Below, piece by piece: positions 1 through 4,976 of a stretch of 8,028 bases of DNA (positions are counted from its first letter, which is position 1; every line of letters begins with the position of its first letter). Made by a program: the position numbers and the translations under genes. The notes beneath the pieces are model-generated. The model did no database searches. It was not told the DNA's origin and saw nothing but the letters and a program-made list of their open reading frames with translations. The stretch comes from Cellulomonas sp. (lineage in GTDB: Bacteria; Actinomycetota; Actinomycetes; Actinomycetales; Cellulomonadaceae): positions 1 through 8,028 of the forward strand of contig JAPSIJ010000039.1 in assembly GCA_031178805.1 (NCBI GenBank). Reading direction: 5' to 3'.

Positions 1-6
1 CGCATC

Positions 7-15
7 TGGCACAAT
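7..15 (+). promoter_or_regulatory. Probable rpsP promoter -10 element (extended), -35 outside window
   Basis: The left edge reads TGGCACAAT, an extended -10 with TG at 7-8 and hexamer CACAAT at 10-15. The rplS promoter further on has the nearly identical TGGCAGAAT, which strengthens the call. Any -35 box would lie before base 1. A start about 7 bases downstream would give rpsP an untranslated leader of roughly 120 nt. No coding sequence of the gene to the left is visible. Confidence 0.5.
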
Positions 16-145
16 GGCCTGCTGTACTCGGCGCGCGCGGCCCCTCTACCCGCTCGCAGCCGTGTCCTCAGGTCCGACCCGGACCGCATGCCCCACGTGC
101 GGACCGCGACGACCGCCTTCGTAGACACCCAGGAGAGACCACACT
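16..145 (+). promoter_or_regulatory. rpsP 5' leader with alternative hairpins
   Basis: This stretch holds no gene. GGTCCG at 71-76 can pair with CGGACC at 80-85 (3-nt loop). The same CGGACC occurs again at 100-105, so it could pair there instead. Between them, CCGCATG at 84-90 can pair with CGTGCGG at 96-102 (one G-U pair, 5-nt loop), which overlaps the first hairpin by two bases. The arrangement allows mutually exclusive structures, as in ribosomal-protein leaders, but no known leader class is recognised. A Shine-Dalgarno sequence AGGAGAG at 131-137 sits 8 nt before the GTG start. Confidence 0.35.
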
Positions 146-577
146 GTGGCCACCAAGATCCGCCTGAAGCGCCTCGGCAAGATCCGGGCGCCGTACTACC
201 GCGTCGTCGTCGCGGACTCCCGCACCAAGCGTGACGGCCGCGTCATCGAGGAGATCGGCAAGTACCACCCCACCGAGGAGCCCTCGCTCATCGAGATCTC
301 CTCCGAGCGGGCCCAGTACTGGCTCGGCGTCGGCGCGCAGCCGTCCGAGCAGGTCCTCGCGCTGCTCAAGGTGACCGGCGACTGGCAGAAGTTCAAGGGC
401 CTGCCGGGCGCCGAGGGCACCCTGCGCACGAAGGCCGCCCCGGCCGACGTGAAGGCCGCGGTCGACGCCGTCGCCGCGGACGCCGAGAAGGCCAAGGCCA
501 AGGCGTCCGAGAAGAAGGCCGCTGCGGCCGAGGCCCCGGCGGCCGACGAGGCGCCGGCCGAGGACGAGCAGGCCTGA
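146..577 (+). CDS. rpsP: 30S ribosomal protein S16
   Basis: S16 is a primary-binding protein of the small ribosomal subunit, important for folding the 5' domain of 16S rRNA. The start is GTG at 146, with AGGAGAG 8 nt upstream; the protein has 143 residues. Residues 2-85 match the S16 family closely, with the hallmark N-terminus VATKIRLKRLG (first residue Met in the protein), APYYRVVVADSR at 15-26 and the IGKYHP region at 37-42. Residues after about 95 form a low-complexity Ala/Lys/Glu/Asp tail, basic then acidic, absent from the about 82-residue enteric protein; long tails are usual in actinobacterial S16. The stop codon shares its last A with the ATG of khpA (TGATG), suggesting translational coupling. 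The preceding gene in this conserved locus is usually ffh, which lies outside the window. Confidence 0.97.
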   Translation: MATKIRLKRLGKIRAPYYRVVVADSRTKRDGRVIEEIGKYHPTEEPSLIEISSERAQYWLGVGAQPSEQVLALLKVTGDWQKFKGLPGAEGTLRTKAAPADVKAAVDAVAADAEKAKAKASEKKAAAAEAPAADEAPAEDEQA

Positions 578-816
578 TGCTCGCCGACGCGCTGGAGCAC
601 CTGGTCCGGGGCATCGTCGACCACCCGGACGACGTGCAGGTGGACGCCCGCACGCTCCGTCGCGGCGACCTGCTCGAGGTCCGGGTGCACCCCGACGACC
701 TCGGCCGGGTCATCGGCCGCGGCGGCCGGACCGCCCGCTCGCTGCGCACCGTCGTCGGTGCGCTGTCGACCGAGGGCCCGGTCCGCGTGGACGTCGTGGA
801 CGTCGCCCGGCGGTGA
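577..816 (+). CDS. khpA: KH-domain RNA-binding protein KhpA (YlqC/UPF0109 family)
   Basis: This is a 79-residue single KH-domain protein. In Firmicutes, KhpA forms a heterodimer with KhpB (Jag/EloR), binds many RNAs and influences cell elongation and division; the actinobacterial role is less clear. The nucleic-acid-binding GXXG loop is visible as GRGG at residues 47-50 inside RVIGRGGRTARSLRTVV. A beta strand precedes it (LLEVRVHPDD, 32-41), and the protein ends with the strand VRVDVVDV. The start is ATG overlapping the rpsP stop by one base, so it is probably coupled to S16 synthesis. Length and gene neighbourhood (rpsP upstream, rimM-trmD downstream) match the family. A terminator-like hairpin follows 25 bases after its stop. 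Confidence 0.93.
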   Translation: MLADALEHLVRGIVDHPDDVQVDARTLRRGDLLEVRVHPDDLGRVIGRGGRTARSLRTVVGALSTEGPVRVDVVDVARR

Positions 817-841
817 GCCGCCCGTCGTGAGTCAGCCGGTC

Positions 842-873
842 CAGGCCCGGTCCCCGCTCGGGGACCGGGCCTG
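842..873 (+). terminator. Hairpin between khpA and rimM, likely terminator or attenuator
   Basis: CAGGCCCGGTCCCC at 842-855 is perfectly complementary to GGGGACCGGGCCTG at 860-873: a 14-bp stem with a 4-nt loop, GCTC. No U-tract follows, which is common for terminators in very GC-rich actinobacteria. It would separate the rpsP-khpA transcript from rimM-trmD, at least partly. It could also be a processing or stability element. The DNA symmetry means it would act on both strands, though no - strand gene is present. Confidence 0.7.
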
Positions 874-887
874 TGCCGTTCCCGCCC

Positions 888-893
888 TACCCT
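888..893 (+). promoter_or_regulatory. Possible -10 element for rimM-trmD
   Basis: TACCCT fits the actinobacterial TANNNT -10 pattern and lies 15 bases after the hairpin at 842-873. Initiation near 900 would give a leader of about 26 nt containing GAGAGGA (914-920), a plausible ribosome-binding site 5 nt before the ATG at 926. No recognisable -35 box is seen at the right spacing, so the call rests on position and the hexamer alone. Confidence 0.4.
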
Positions 894-925
894 GGTCCGG
901 TCACCCGGACGCCGAGAGGAACCCC

Positions 926-1489
926 ATGCTGCTGACGGTCGCCCGGATCGGCCGCGCCCACGGCCTGCGCGGCGAGCTCGCGCTCGACCTGCGCACCGAC
1001 GACCCCGAGGCGCGGCTGGCGGTCGGCACGGTGCTGCCCACCGAGCCGGCGGACCGCGGGCCGCTCACCGTGGCGGGCACCCGCGTGGCGCAGGGCCGGT
1101 GGTACGTGACGTTCGCCGAGGTGCCGGACCGGACCGCGGCCGAGGCGCTGCGCGGCGTGGAGCTCGTGGTGGAGGCCGACGAGGACGGCGGCGACGAGGA
1201 CGCCTGGTACCCGCACGAGCTGGCCGGCCTGCGCGCCGAGCACGTCGACGGCCGCGTGCTGGGCGAGGTCGTCGGCCTGGAGCACCTGCCCGCGCAGGAC
1301 GCGCTGGTGCTGCGCGAGCCCGACGGCACCCGCACGCTCGTGCCGTTCGTCCGGGCGATCGTCCCGGTCGTCGACGTCCCGGGCGGTCGCGTCGTCCTCG
1401 ACCCGCCGGGCGGCCTGCTGGCGTCCGACGCGGCGAACCTCGTGGTCAGCGAGGAGACCACCGGCGGCCCGGCGGGGGACGACGACTGA
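926..1489 (+). CDS. rimM: Ribosome maturation factor RimM
   Basis: RimM assists late assembly of the 30S subunit head, binding S19 and acting during 16S rRNA 3'-domain maturation. The 187-residue protein shows the N-terminal RimM domain with its signature IGRAHGLRGEL (8-18) and the strand YVTFAEVPDRTAAEALRG (60-77). A PRC-barrel follows: AWYPHELAGL at 93-102, GRVLGEVVGLEH at 109-120 and LVPFVRAIVPVVD at 138-150. The frame is open upstream to 758, but ATG 926 is preferred because it has GAGAGGA upstream, aligns with the family N-terminus, and avoids reading through the hairpin. The tail after about 175 is short and acidic. The stop is one base from the trmD GTG, so the two are very likely co-transcribed. 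Confidence 0.95.
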   Translation: MLLTVARIGRAHGLRGELALDLRTDDPEARLAVGTVLPTEPADRGPLTVAGTRVAQGRWYVTFAEVPDRTAAEALRGVELVVEADEDGGDEDAWYPHELAGLRAEHVDGRVLGEVVGLEHLPAQDALVLREPDGTRTLVPFVRAIVPVVDVPGGRVVLDPPGGLLASDAANLVVSEETTGGPAGDDD

Positions 1490-1490
1490 C

Positions 1491-2267
1491 GTGCGCATCG
1501 ACATCGTCTCGATCTTCCCGGACTACCTGAGCCCGCTGGGGCTGTCCCTGGTCGGCAAGGCGCGCGCCGCCGGGCTGGTCGACCTGCGGGTGCACGACCT
1601 GCGCGACTGGACCACCGACCGGCACCGGACGGTGGACGACACCCCGTTCGGCGGCGGTGCCGGCATGGTGATGCGCCCCGACGTCTGGGGCACGGCGCTG
1701 GACGACCTCGTCGACGAGGGCACGCACCTGCTGCTGCCGACCCCGTCCGGGGCGCCGCTGACCCAGCGGCACGCCGAGCAGTGGGCCGAGGACGCCCACC
1801 TGGTCGTCGCCTGCGGCCGGTACGAGGGCATCGACGCGCGCGTCGCGGCGCACTACGCCACCCGGCCGGGCGTGCGGGTCAGCGAGTACTCGATCGGCGA
1901 CTACGTGCTGAACGGCGGGGAGGCGGCCGCGCTCGTGCTCGTGGAGGCGGTCGTGCGCCTGCTGCCGGGCGTCGTCGGCAACCCCGCGTCGCTGGTCGAG
2001 GAGTCGCACGGCAGCGCCGGTCTGCTGGAGTACCCCGTCTACACCAAGCCGCCGGCCTGGCGGGAGCTCGAGGTGCCGGACGTGCTGCTGTCCGGCCACC
2101 ACGCCCGCGTGGAGCGGTGGCGGCGCGACCAGGCGCTGGCGCGCACCGCCGAGCGCCGGCCCGACCTGCTGCGCCGGCTGGACCCCGCGGGCCTCGACAA
2201 GGCCGACCGGGCCGCGCTGGCGGAGCTGGGCTGGGACGTCGACGGGAGCGGCCCCGTCCCGGTGTGA
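1491..2267 (+). CDS. trmD: tRNA (guanine-N1)-methyltransferase TrmD
   Basis: TrmD methylates N1 of G37 in tRNAs that read codons starting with C or with particular G-containing anticodons, using S-adenosylmethionine, and prevents +1 frameshifting. The 258-residue protein is a complete SPOUT (trefoil-knot) enzyme: MRIDIVSIFP at the N-terminus, DDTPFGGGAGMVM at 49-61, GRYEGIDARV at 109-118, and the knot/SAM segment SIGDYVLNGGE at 134-144. Arg156 in VVRLLPGVVG corresponds to the catalytic Arg154 of the Haemophilus enzyme. The position aligned by eye with its catalytic Asp169 is Glu171 (VEESH), a conservative difference noted in the findings. The C-terminal tRNA-binding domain begins near YPVYTKPPAW (181-190) and continues with SGHHARVERWRRDQAL. 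The start is GTG one base after the rimM stop. No clear terminator follows before the rplS promoter. Confidence 0.96.
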   Translation: MRIDIVSIFPDYLSPLGLSLVGKARAAGLVDLRVHDLRDWTTDRHRTVDDTPFGGGAGMVMRPDVWGTALDDLVDEGTHLLLPTPSGAPLTQRHAEQWAEDAHLVVACGRYEGIDARVAAHYATRPGVRVSEYSIGDYVLNGGEAAALVLVEAVVRLLPGVVGNPASLVEESHGSAGLLEYPVYTKPPAWRELEVPDVLLSGHHARVERWRRDQALARTAERRPDLLRRLDPAGLDKADRAALAELGWDVDGSGPVPV

Positions 2268-2277
2268 CGCGGCCGGT

Positions 2278-2307
2278 TTCCGGGTCGCGGGTCCGCTGTG
2301 GCAGAAT
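2278..2307 (+). promoter_or_regulatory. Probable rplS promoter
   Basis: An extended -10 (CAGAAT at 2302-2307, inside TGTGGCAGAAT) lies 18 bases after TTCCGG at 2278-2283, a weak -35. The -10 nearly repeats that of rpsP (TGGCACAAT). Initiation would fall near 2314, giving a leader of about 150 nt. The -10 lies on the left arm of a 10-bp inverted repeat. Confidence 0.5.
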
Positions 2308-2344
2308 CGTGCGCTGGTGCGCGACGGTCGCGTCTCTGCCACAG
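2296..2344. repeat. 10-bp inverted repeat spanning the rplS -10 region
   Basis: CTGTGGCAGA at 2296-2305 and TCTGCCACAG at 2335-2344 are perfect inverted copies, 29 bases apart. A second symmetric sequence, CGCGAC-G-GTCGCG at 2320-2332, lies in the spacer. If transcription starts near 2314 only the right arm enters the rplS transcript, so the repeat would act either as a DNA-level site or as an RNA hairpin only in read-through transcripts from trmD. Confidence 0.55.
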
Positions 2345-2466
2345 GGGAGACGAGCCACGACCCAGCCGAGGACCTCGGCCGCGGACCGCACACTGCCATC
2401 CCGGCGCCGCAGGGCGCCGACGACGACGCGCGTGACCTGTGGCACGGCGAGAAAGCGACACACACG
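2314..2466 (+). promoter_or_regulatory. Structured rplS 5' leader, candidate autoregulatory RNA
   Basis: No credible gene lies here; the frame upstream of rplS is open from a GTG at 2317, but the L19 family begins at ATG 2467. Two hairpins are visible: GCCGAG/CTCGGC at 2365-2370 and 2374-2379 (3-nt loop), and CGGCGCC/GGCGCCG at 2402-2408 and 2413-2419 (loop GCAG). The ribosome-binding site before rplS is weak (GGCGAGAAAG at 2446-2455). A long structured leader before a ribosomal protein gene suggests feedback control by L19, which is inference; no known leader family is recognised. Confidence 0.35.
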
Positions 2467-2835
2467 ATGTCCCAGATCCTCGACCAGGTCGACGCGGGCT
2501 CGCTCCGCTCCGACGTCCCGGACTTCCGCGCCGGCGACACGCTCAAGGTCAACGTCAAGGTCGTCGAGGGCAACCGCTCCCGCGTCCAGGTCTTCCAGGG
2601 CGTCGTCATCGCCCGCCAGGGCGACGGCGTGCGCGAGACCTTCACCGTCCGCAAGGTCTCGTTCGGCGTCGGCGTCGAGCGCACCTTCCCGGTGCACTCC
2701 CCGACGCTGGAGTCCGTCGAGGTCGTCACCCGCGGTGACGTGCGTCGCGCCAAGCTGTACTACCTGCGCAACCTCCGCGGCAAGAAGGCCAAGATCAAGG
2801 AGAAGCGCGACACGGTCCCCGCGAAGAAGGGCTGA
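2467..2835 (+). CDS. rplS: 50S ribosomal protein L19
   Basis: L19 lies at the interface of the large and small subunits and contributes to intersubunit bridges. The protein has 122 residues, slightly longer than the typical 115. It shows LDQVDAGSLRSDVPDFRAGDT at the start, the core strands LKVNVKVVEGNRSRVQVFQG (26-45), VIARQGDGVRETFTVRK (47-63), and the conserved GVGVERTFPVHSPTLESVEV (67-86). The C-terminus is basic, AKLYYLRNLRGKKAKIKE (95-112). ATG 2467 is chosen because it starts exactly where the family does, even though the frame is open 50 codons further upstream and the Shine-Dalgarno is weak. It appears to be a single-gene unit with its own promoter, followed by a strong hairpin. Confidence 0.97.
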   Translation: MSQILDQVDAGSLRSDVPDFRAGDTLKVNVKVVEGNRSRVQVFQGVVIARQGDGVRETFTVRKVSFGVGVERTFPVHSPTLESVEVVTRGDVRRAKLYYLRNLRGKKAKIKEKRDTVPAKKG

Positions 2836-2862
2836 CCCTCCTCGCGGTACCCCGCAGCGCGT

Positions 2863-2898
2863 CGACGGGCGGCCACCCCACCGGGTGGCCGCCCGTCG
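2863..2898 (+). terminator. Terminator hairpin after rplS
   Basis: CGACGGGCGGCCACCC at 2863-2878 pairs perfectly with GGGTGGCCGCCCGTCG at 2883-2898: a 16-bp stem, loop CACC. One G-U and one G-C pair extend it to 2861-2900. CTCCTC (2838-2843) and GAGGAG (2908-2913) could close an outer stem. There is no U-tract. It lies 27 bases after the rplS stop and before lepB, so it probably ends the rplS transcript. Confidence 0.8.
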
Positions 2899-2982
2899 GC
2901 CGTCGGGGAGGAGTCGTGCGGGGCGTGCGTGGTGACGGGTGAGGTGCTGGGCAGTGGGTCGAGGGCGTGGGAGAGTGATCCG

Positions 2983-3720
2983 GTGACGGACCAGGACGCG
3001 GCAGCCGCCGACCAGGAGGCCCGCGCCGGCGCGGCGCCCTCGACGCGGGGTCGACGGGGACCGGTCGCGTCCTTCGCGCGCGAGACGGCCATCATCCTGG
3101 TCAGCGCGATCGTGCTGTCCTGGGTGGTGAAGACGTTCCTCGCCCAGGCCTTCTTCATCCCGAGCGCGTCCATGCACGACACGCTGCTCGAGGGCGACCG
3201 CGTGCTGGTGAACAAGCTGGTCCCCGGCCCGTTCGACGTGCACCGCGGCGACATCGTCGTGTTCGCGGACCCCGGCGGCTGGCTCGACCAGCAGGCCGTG
3301 CCGGAGACGAACGTCGTGCAGGACGCGCTGATCGCGGTCGGCCTGATGCCGCAGCAGTCCGAGGACCACCTGATCAAGCGGGTGATCGGCCTGCCCGGCG
3401 ACCGCGTCGCCGCCACCGGCGACGGCTCGCCGCTCACCGTCAACGGCGTGCCGGTGGACGAGTCGGTGTACCTGGCCCCCGGGGCCAGCCCGAGCGAGAT
3501 CGCGTTCGACGTCGTCGTGCCCTCCGGCTCGCTGTGGGTGATGGGGGACAACCGGCAGAGCTCCGCCGACTCCCGCTGGCACCTCGGCGACCCCGGCGGC
3601 GGCGCCGTCCCCGTCTCCGACGTCGTCGGCACCGCGTTCGTCACGCTGTGGCCCGTGGACCGCGTCGGCCTGCTGCGGAACCCGGGGGACGTGTTCGACG
3701 ACGTGCCGGACCCGTCGTGA
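2983..3720 (+). CDS. lepB: Type I signal peptidase (leader peptidase)
   Basis: LepB is a membrane-anchored serine protease that removes signal peptides from exported proteins on the outer face of the cytoplasmic membrane. From GTG 2983 the protein has 245 residues: a cytosolic Ala/Glu-rich stretch with a basic TRGRRG (21-26), one membrane segment at about 34-52 (ETAIILVSAIVLSWVVKTF), then the catalytic domain. Ser63 in FIPSASMHDTL is the nucleophile and Lys132 in HLIKRVIGLPGD the general base. GDRVLVNKL (71-79) and MGDNRQSSADSR (187-198) are the other conserved boxes. Asp66 replaces the Pro of the usual SMxPT motif. GTG 2983 is preferred over the in-frame GTG at 2929 or 2932 because GGGAGAG (2969-2975) lies 7 nt upstream. 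The stop overlaps rnhB. Confidence 0.93.
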   Translation: MTDQDAAAADQEARAGAAPSTRGRRGPVASFARETAIILVSAIVLSWVVKTFLAQAFFIPSASMHDTLLEGDRVLVNKLVPGPFDVHRGDIVVFADPGGWLDQQAVPETNVVQDALIAVGLMPQQSEDHLIKRVIGLPGDRVAATGDGSPLTVNGVPVDESVYLAPGASPSEIAFDVVVPSGSLWVMGDNRQSSADSRWHLGDPGGGAVPVSDVVGTAFVTLWPVDRVGLLRNPGDVFDDVPDPS

Positions 3721-4502
3721 CCGGCCGCGCGCGCACCGCCTGGAACCGCGCCGCGCCGACGCTGCGCGTGGAGCGGCAGATCCTCCGGGACGGCGTCCCG
3801 GCGCTGGCGTGCGCCGACGAGGTCGGCCGGGGCAGCCTGAGCGGCCCGGTCACCGTCGGGGTCGTCGTGGTCACCGCCGACAGCCGGTCCGCGCCCCAGG
3901 GCGTGCGCGACAGCAAGCTGCTGAGCGCCGCCGAGCGCGAGCGGCTCGCCCCGCTCATCCGCCGGTGGGCCGCGTGCTGGTCCGTCGGCCACGCGGAGCC
4001 GGACGAGATCGACCGCTACGGGATCATCGCCGCGCTGCGCCTCGCCGCGCACCGGGCGATCGCCGGGCTCACCGTCCCGCCCGGTGCCCTGCTGCTCGAC
4101 GGCAACCACGACTACGTCACCACCCCCGCGCAGGACACCCTGCTGGGCCCGCCGGCCGTGCTCGAGGTCGTCCCGCCGGTGCGCACGGTCGTCAAGGCCG
4201 ACCTGCGGTGCGCCGCCGTCGCCGCCGCCAGCATCCTGGCCAAGACCGAGCGCGACGCGATCATGACGCGGCTGCACGACGACCACCCCGAGTACGGCTG
4301 GGCGGAGAACAAGGGCTACTCGGCGCCGGAGCACCTGGCCGCGCTGCGCCGGCTCGGGCCGACGCCGCACCACCGCACCTCCTGGCGGCTGCCGGGCGTG
4401 GAGCCGGTCGAGCCGGCCGCGGGCCGGTCCGCCGGCCCGGGCGTGCTCGGGGACCCGCTGCTGCTCGACGACGGGCCGCTCACGCTCGACGTCGCGGGCT
4501 GA
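3717..4502 (+). CDS. rnhB: Ribonuclease HII
   Basis: RNase HII cuts RNA in RNA-DNA hybrids and starts removal of single ribonucleotides misincorporated into DNA. The 261-residue protein carries the family motifs: ADEVGRGSLSGPV at 33-45 (catalytic Asp34, Glu35; GRG binds the ribonucleotide), DSKLL at 65-69, Asp128 in LLLDGNHDY, and Asp162 in VVKADLRCAAVAAASILAKT, completing the DEDD set. The core ends near TSWRLPGV, followed by about 35 residues of weakly conserved Gly/Pro/Leu-rich tail, making it longer than the about 200-residue enteric enzyme. The start is GTG 3717, which overlaps the lepB stop in GTGA. The frame is open further upstream inside lepB, but those starts would add only Arg-rich out-of-family sequence. 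It is probably translationally coupled to lepB. Confidence 0.94.
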   Translation: MTGRARTAWNRAAPTLRVERQILRDGVPALACADEVGRGSLSGPVTVGVVVVTADSRSAPQGVRDSKLLSAAERERLAPLIRRWAACWSVGHAEPDEIDRYGIIAALRLAAHRAIAGLTVPPGALLLDGNHDYVTTPAQDTLLGPPAVLEVVPPVRTVVKADLRCAAVAAASILAKTERDAIMTRLHDDHPEYGWAENKGYSAPEHLAALRRLGPTPHHRTSWRLPGVEPVEPAAGRSAGPGVLGDPLLLDDGPLTLDVAG

Positions 4503-4580
4503 CCGGCCGGCGCGAGGCTGCTGCGCGCGGCCCGGGCCGCCGGTGCGAGCGGCCGCGCCCGGATGGGGGATGATGGCACG
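4503..4580. other. rnhB-DUF2469 gap with a 14-bp palindrome
   Basis: GCGGCCCGGGCCGC at 4527-4540 is a perfect palindrome with no spacer. ACCGGC at 4502-4507 and GCCGGT at 4539-4544 form a further inverted pair around it. This could be a weak terminator for lepB-rnhB, but such runs are easy to find in DNA of this composition. Confidence 0.3.
4569..4574 (+). promoter_or_regulatory. Possible leaderless promoter -10 for the DUF2469 gene
   Basis: GATGAT ends 6 bases before GTG 4581, so a start at the usual distance would fall on the start codon itself and give a leaderless mRNA, common in actinobacteria. The hexamer lacks the initial T of TANNNT and no -35 is visible. The GGGGGA at 4565-4570 could instead serve as a ribosome-binding site about 10 nt upstream. 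Confidence 0.35.
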
Positions 4581-4904
4581 GTGAGCGCCGAGGACCTGGA
4601 GAACTACGAGACCGAGATGGAGCTCGCGCTCTACCGCGAGTACCGCGACGCCGTCGGGCTGTTCTCGTACGTGGTGGAGACCGAGCGCCGGTTCTACCTC
4701 GCCAACCACGTGGACCTGCAGGTGCGGTCCGCGGCCGGCGAGGTGTACTTCGAGCTGACGCTCGCCGACGCCTGGGTGTGGGACGTCTACCGGTCCGCCC
4801 GGTTCGTGAAGTCGGTGCGCGTGGTGACGTTCAAGGACGTCAACGTCGAGGAGCTCGTCAAGGCCGACCTGGACCTCGGCGGCGGGAGCGGCTTCGCCCG
4901 CTGA
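4581..4904 (+). CDS. DUF2469 family protein, conserved in actinobacteria, function unknown
   Basis: The 107-residue protein closely resembles the short protein next to rnhB in mycobacteria (Rv2901c family, from memory). The conserved run is SAEDLENYETEMELALYREY at 2-21, then GLFSYVVETERRFYLANHV, EVYFELTLADAWVWDVYR and FVKSVRVVTFKDVNVEEL. It is soluble, with no membrane segment, signal peptide, cysteine pair or recognised catalytic motif; it is rich in Tyr, Glu and Val and reads as mixed alpha/beta. Function is unknown. Its fixed place between rnhB and yraN suggests, no more than suggests, a role in nucleic acid metabolism. GTG 4581 matches the family N-terminus; an in-frame ATG at 4563 would add MGDDGT and is less likely. 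Confidence 0.9.
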   Translation: MSAEDLENYETEMELALYREYRDAVGLFSYVVETERRFYLANHVDLQVRSAAGEVYFELTLADAWVWDVYRSARFVKSVRVVTFKDVNVEELVKADLDLGGGSGFAR

Positions 4905-4976
4905 GCGGGCGCCGGGGCGCTGAGGTGGCTCCGAGTCGCTGAGGGGCCCCCCGAGGCGCTGAGCGGGTGCCGAACC
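4899..4976. repeat. Imperfect tandem repeat, four 19-20 bp units
   Basis: CGCTGAG recurs at 4899, 4918, 4937 and 4957, spacing 19, 19 and 20. The units are CGCTGAGCGGGCGCCGGGG, CGCTGAGGTGGCTCCGAGT, CGCTGAGGGGCCCCCCGAGG and CGCTGAGCGGGTGCCGAACC. Units 1 and 4 agree at 15 of their first 16 bases. Unit 1 overlaps the stop codon of the DUF2469 gene (4902-4904). The array may include the gene's transcription end (GGGGCCCC at 4943-4950 is self-complementary), or be a recent tandem duplication. Confidence 0.7.

Noticed and set aside
139..149. CCACA-C-TGTGG symmetric sequence around the rpsP start codon
   Set aside because: The one-base spacer leaves only about four pairs in RNA; too weak to call a regulatory hairpin.
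758..925. Longer RimM starting inside khpA
   Set aside because: The added residues translate the khpA end and the terminator hairpin; ATG 926 has a ribosome-binding site and matches the family N-terminus.
2317..2466. N-terminal extension of L19, or a small leader peptide, from GTG 2317
   Set aside because: The L19 family starts at ATG 2467. The 50 extra codons show no homology I recognise and cover hairpins of the leader; no ribosome-binding site precedes 2317.
2971..2979. GAGAGTGAT before lepB as a -10 element
   Set aside because: It does not fit TANNNT, no -35 is seen, and the adjoining GGGAGAG is better explained as the ribosome-binding site for GTG 2983.
1879..3582. A 567-codon open frame on the - strand across trmD, rplS and lepB
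   Set aside because: It crosses two terminator or promoter regions and real genes, and its low-complexity composition has no recognisable motif.
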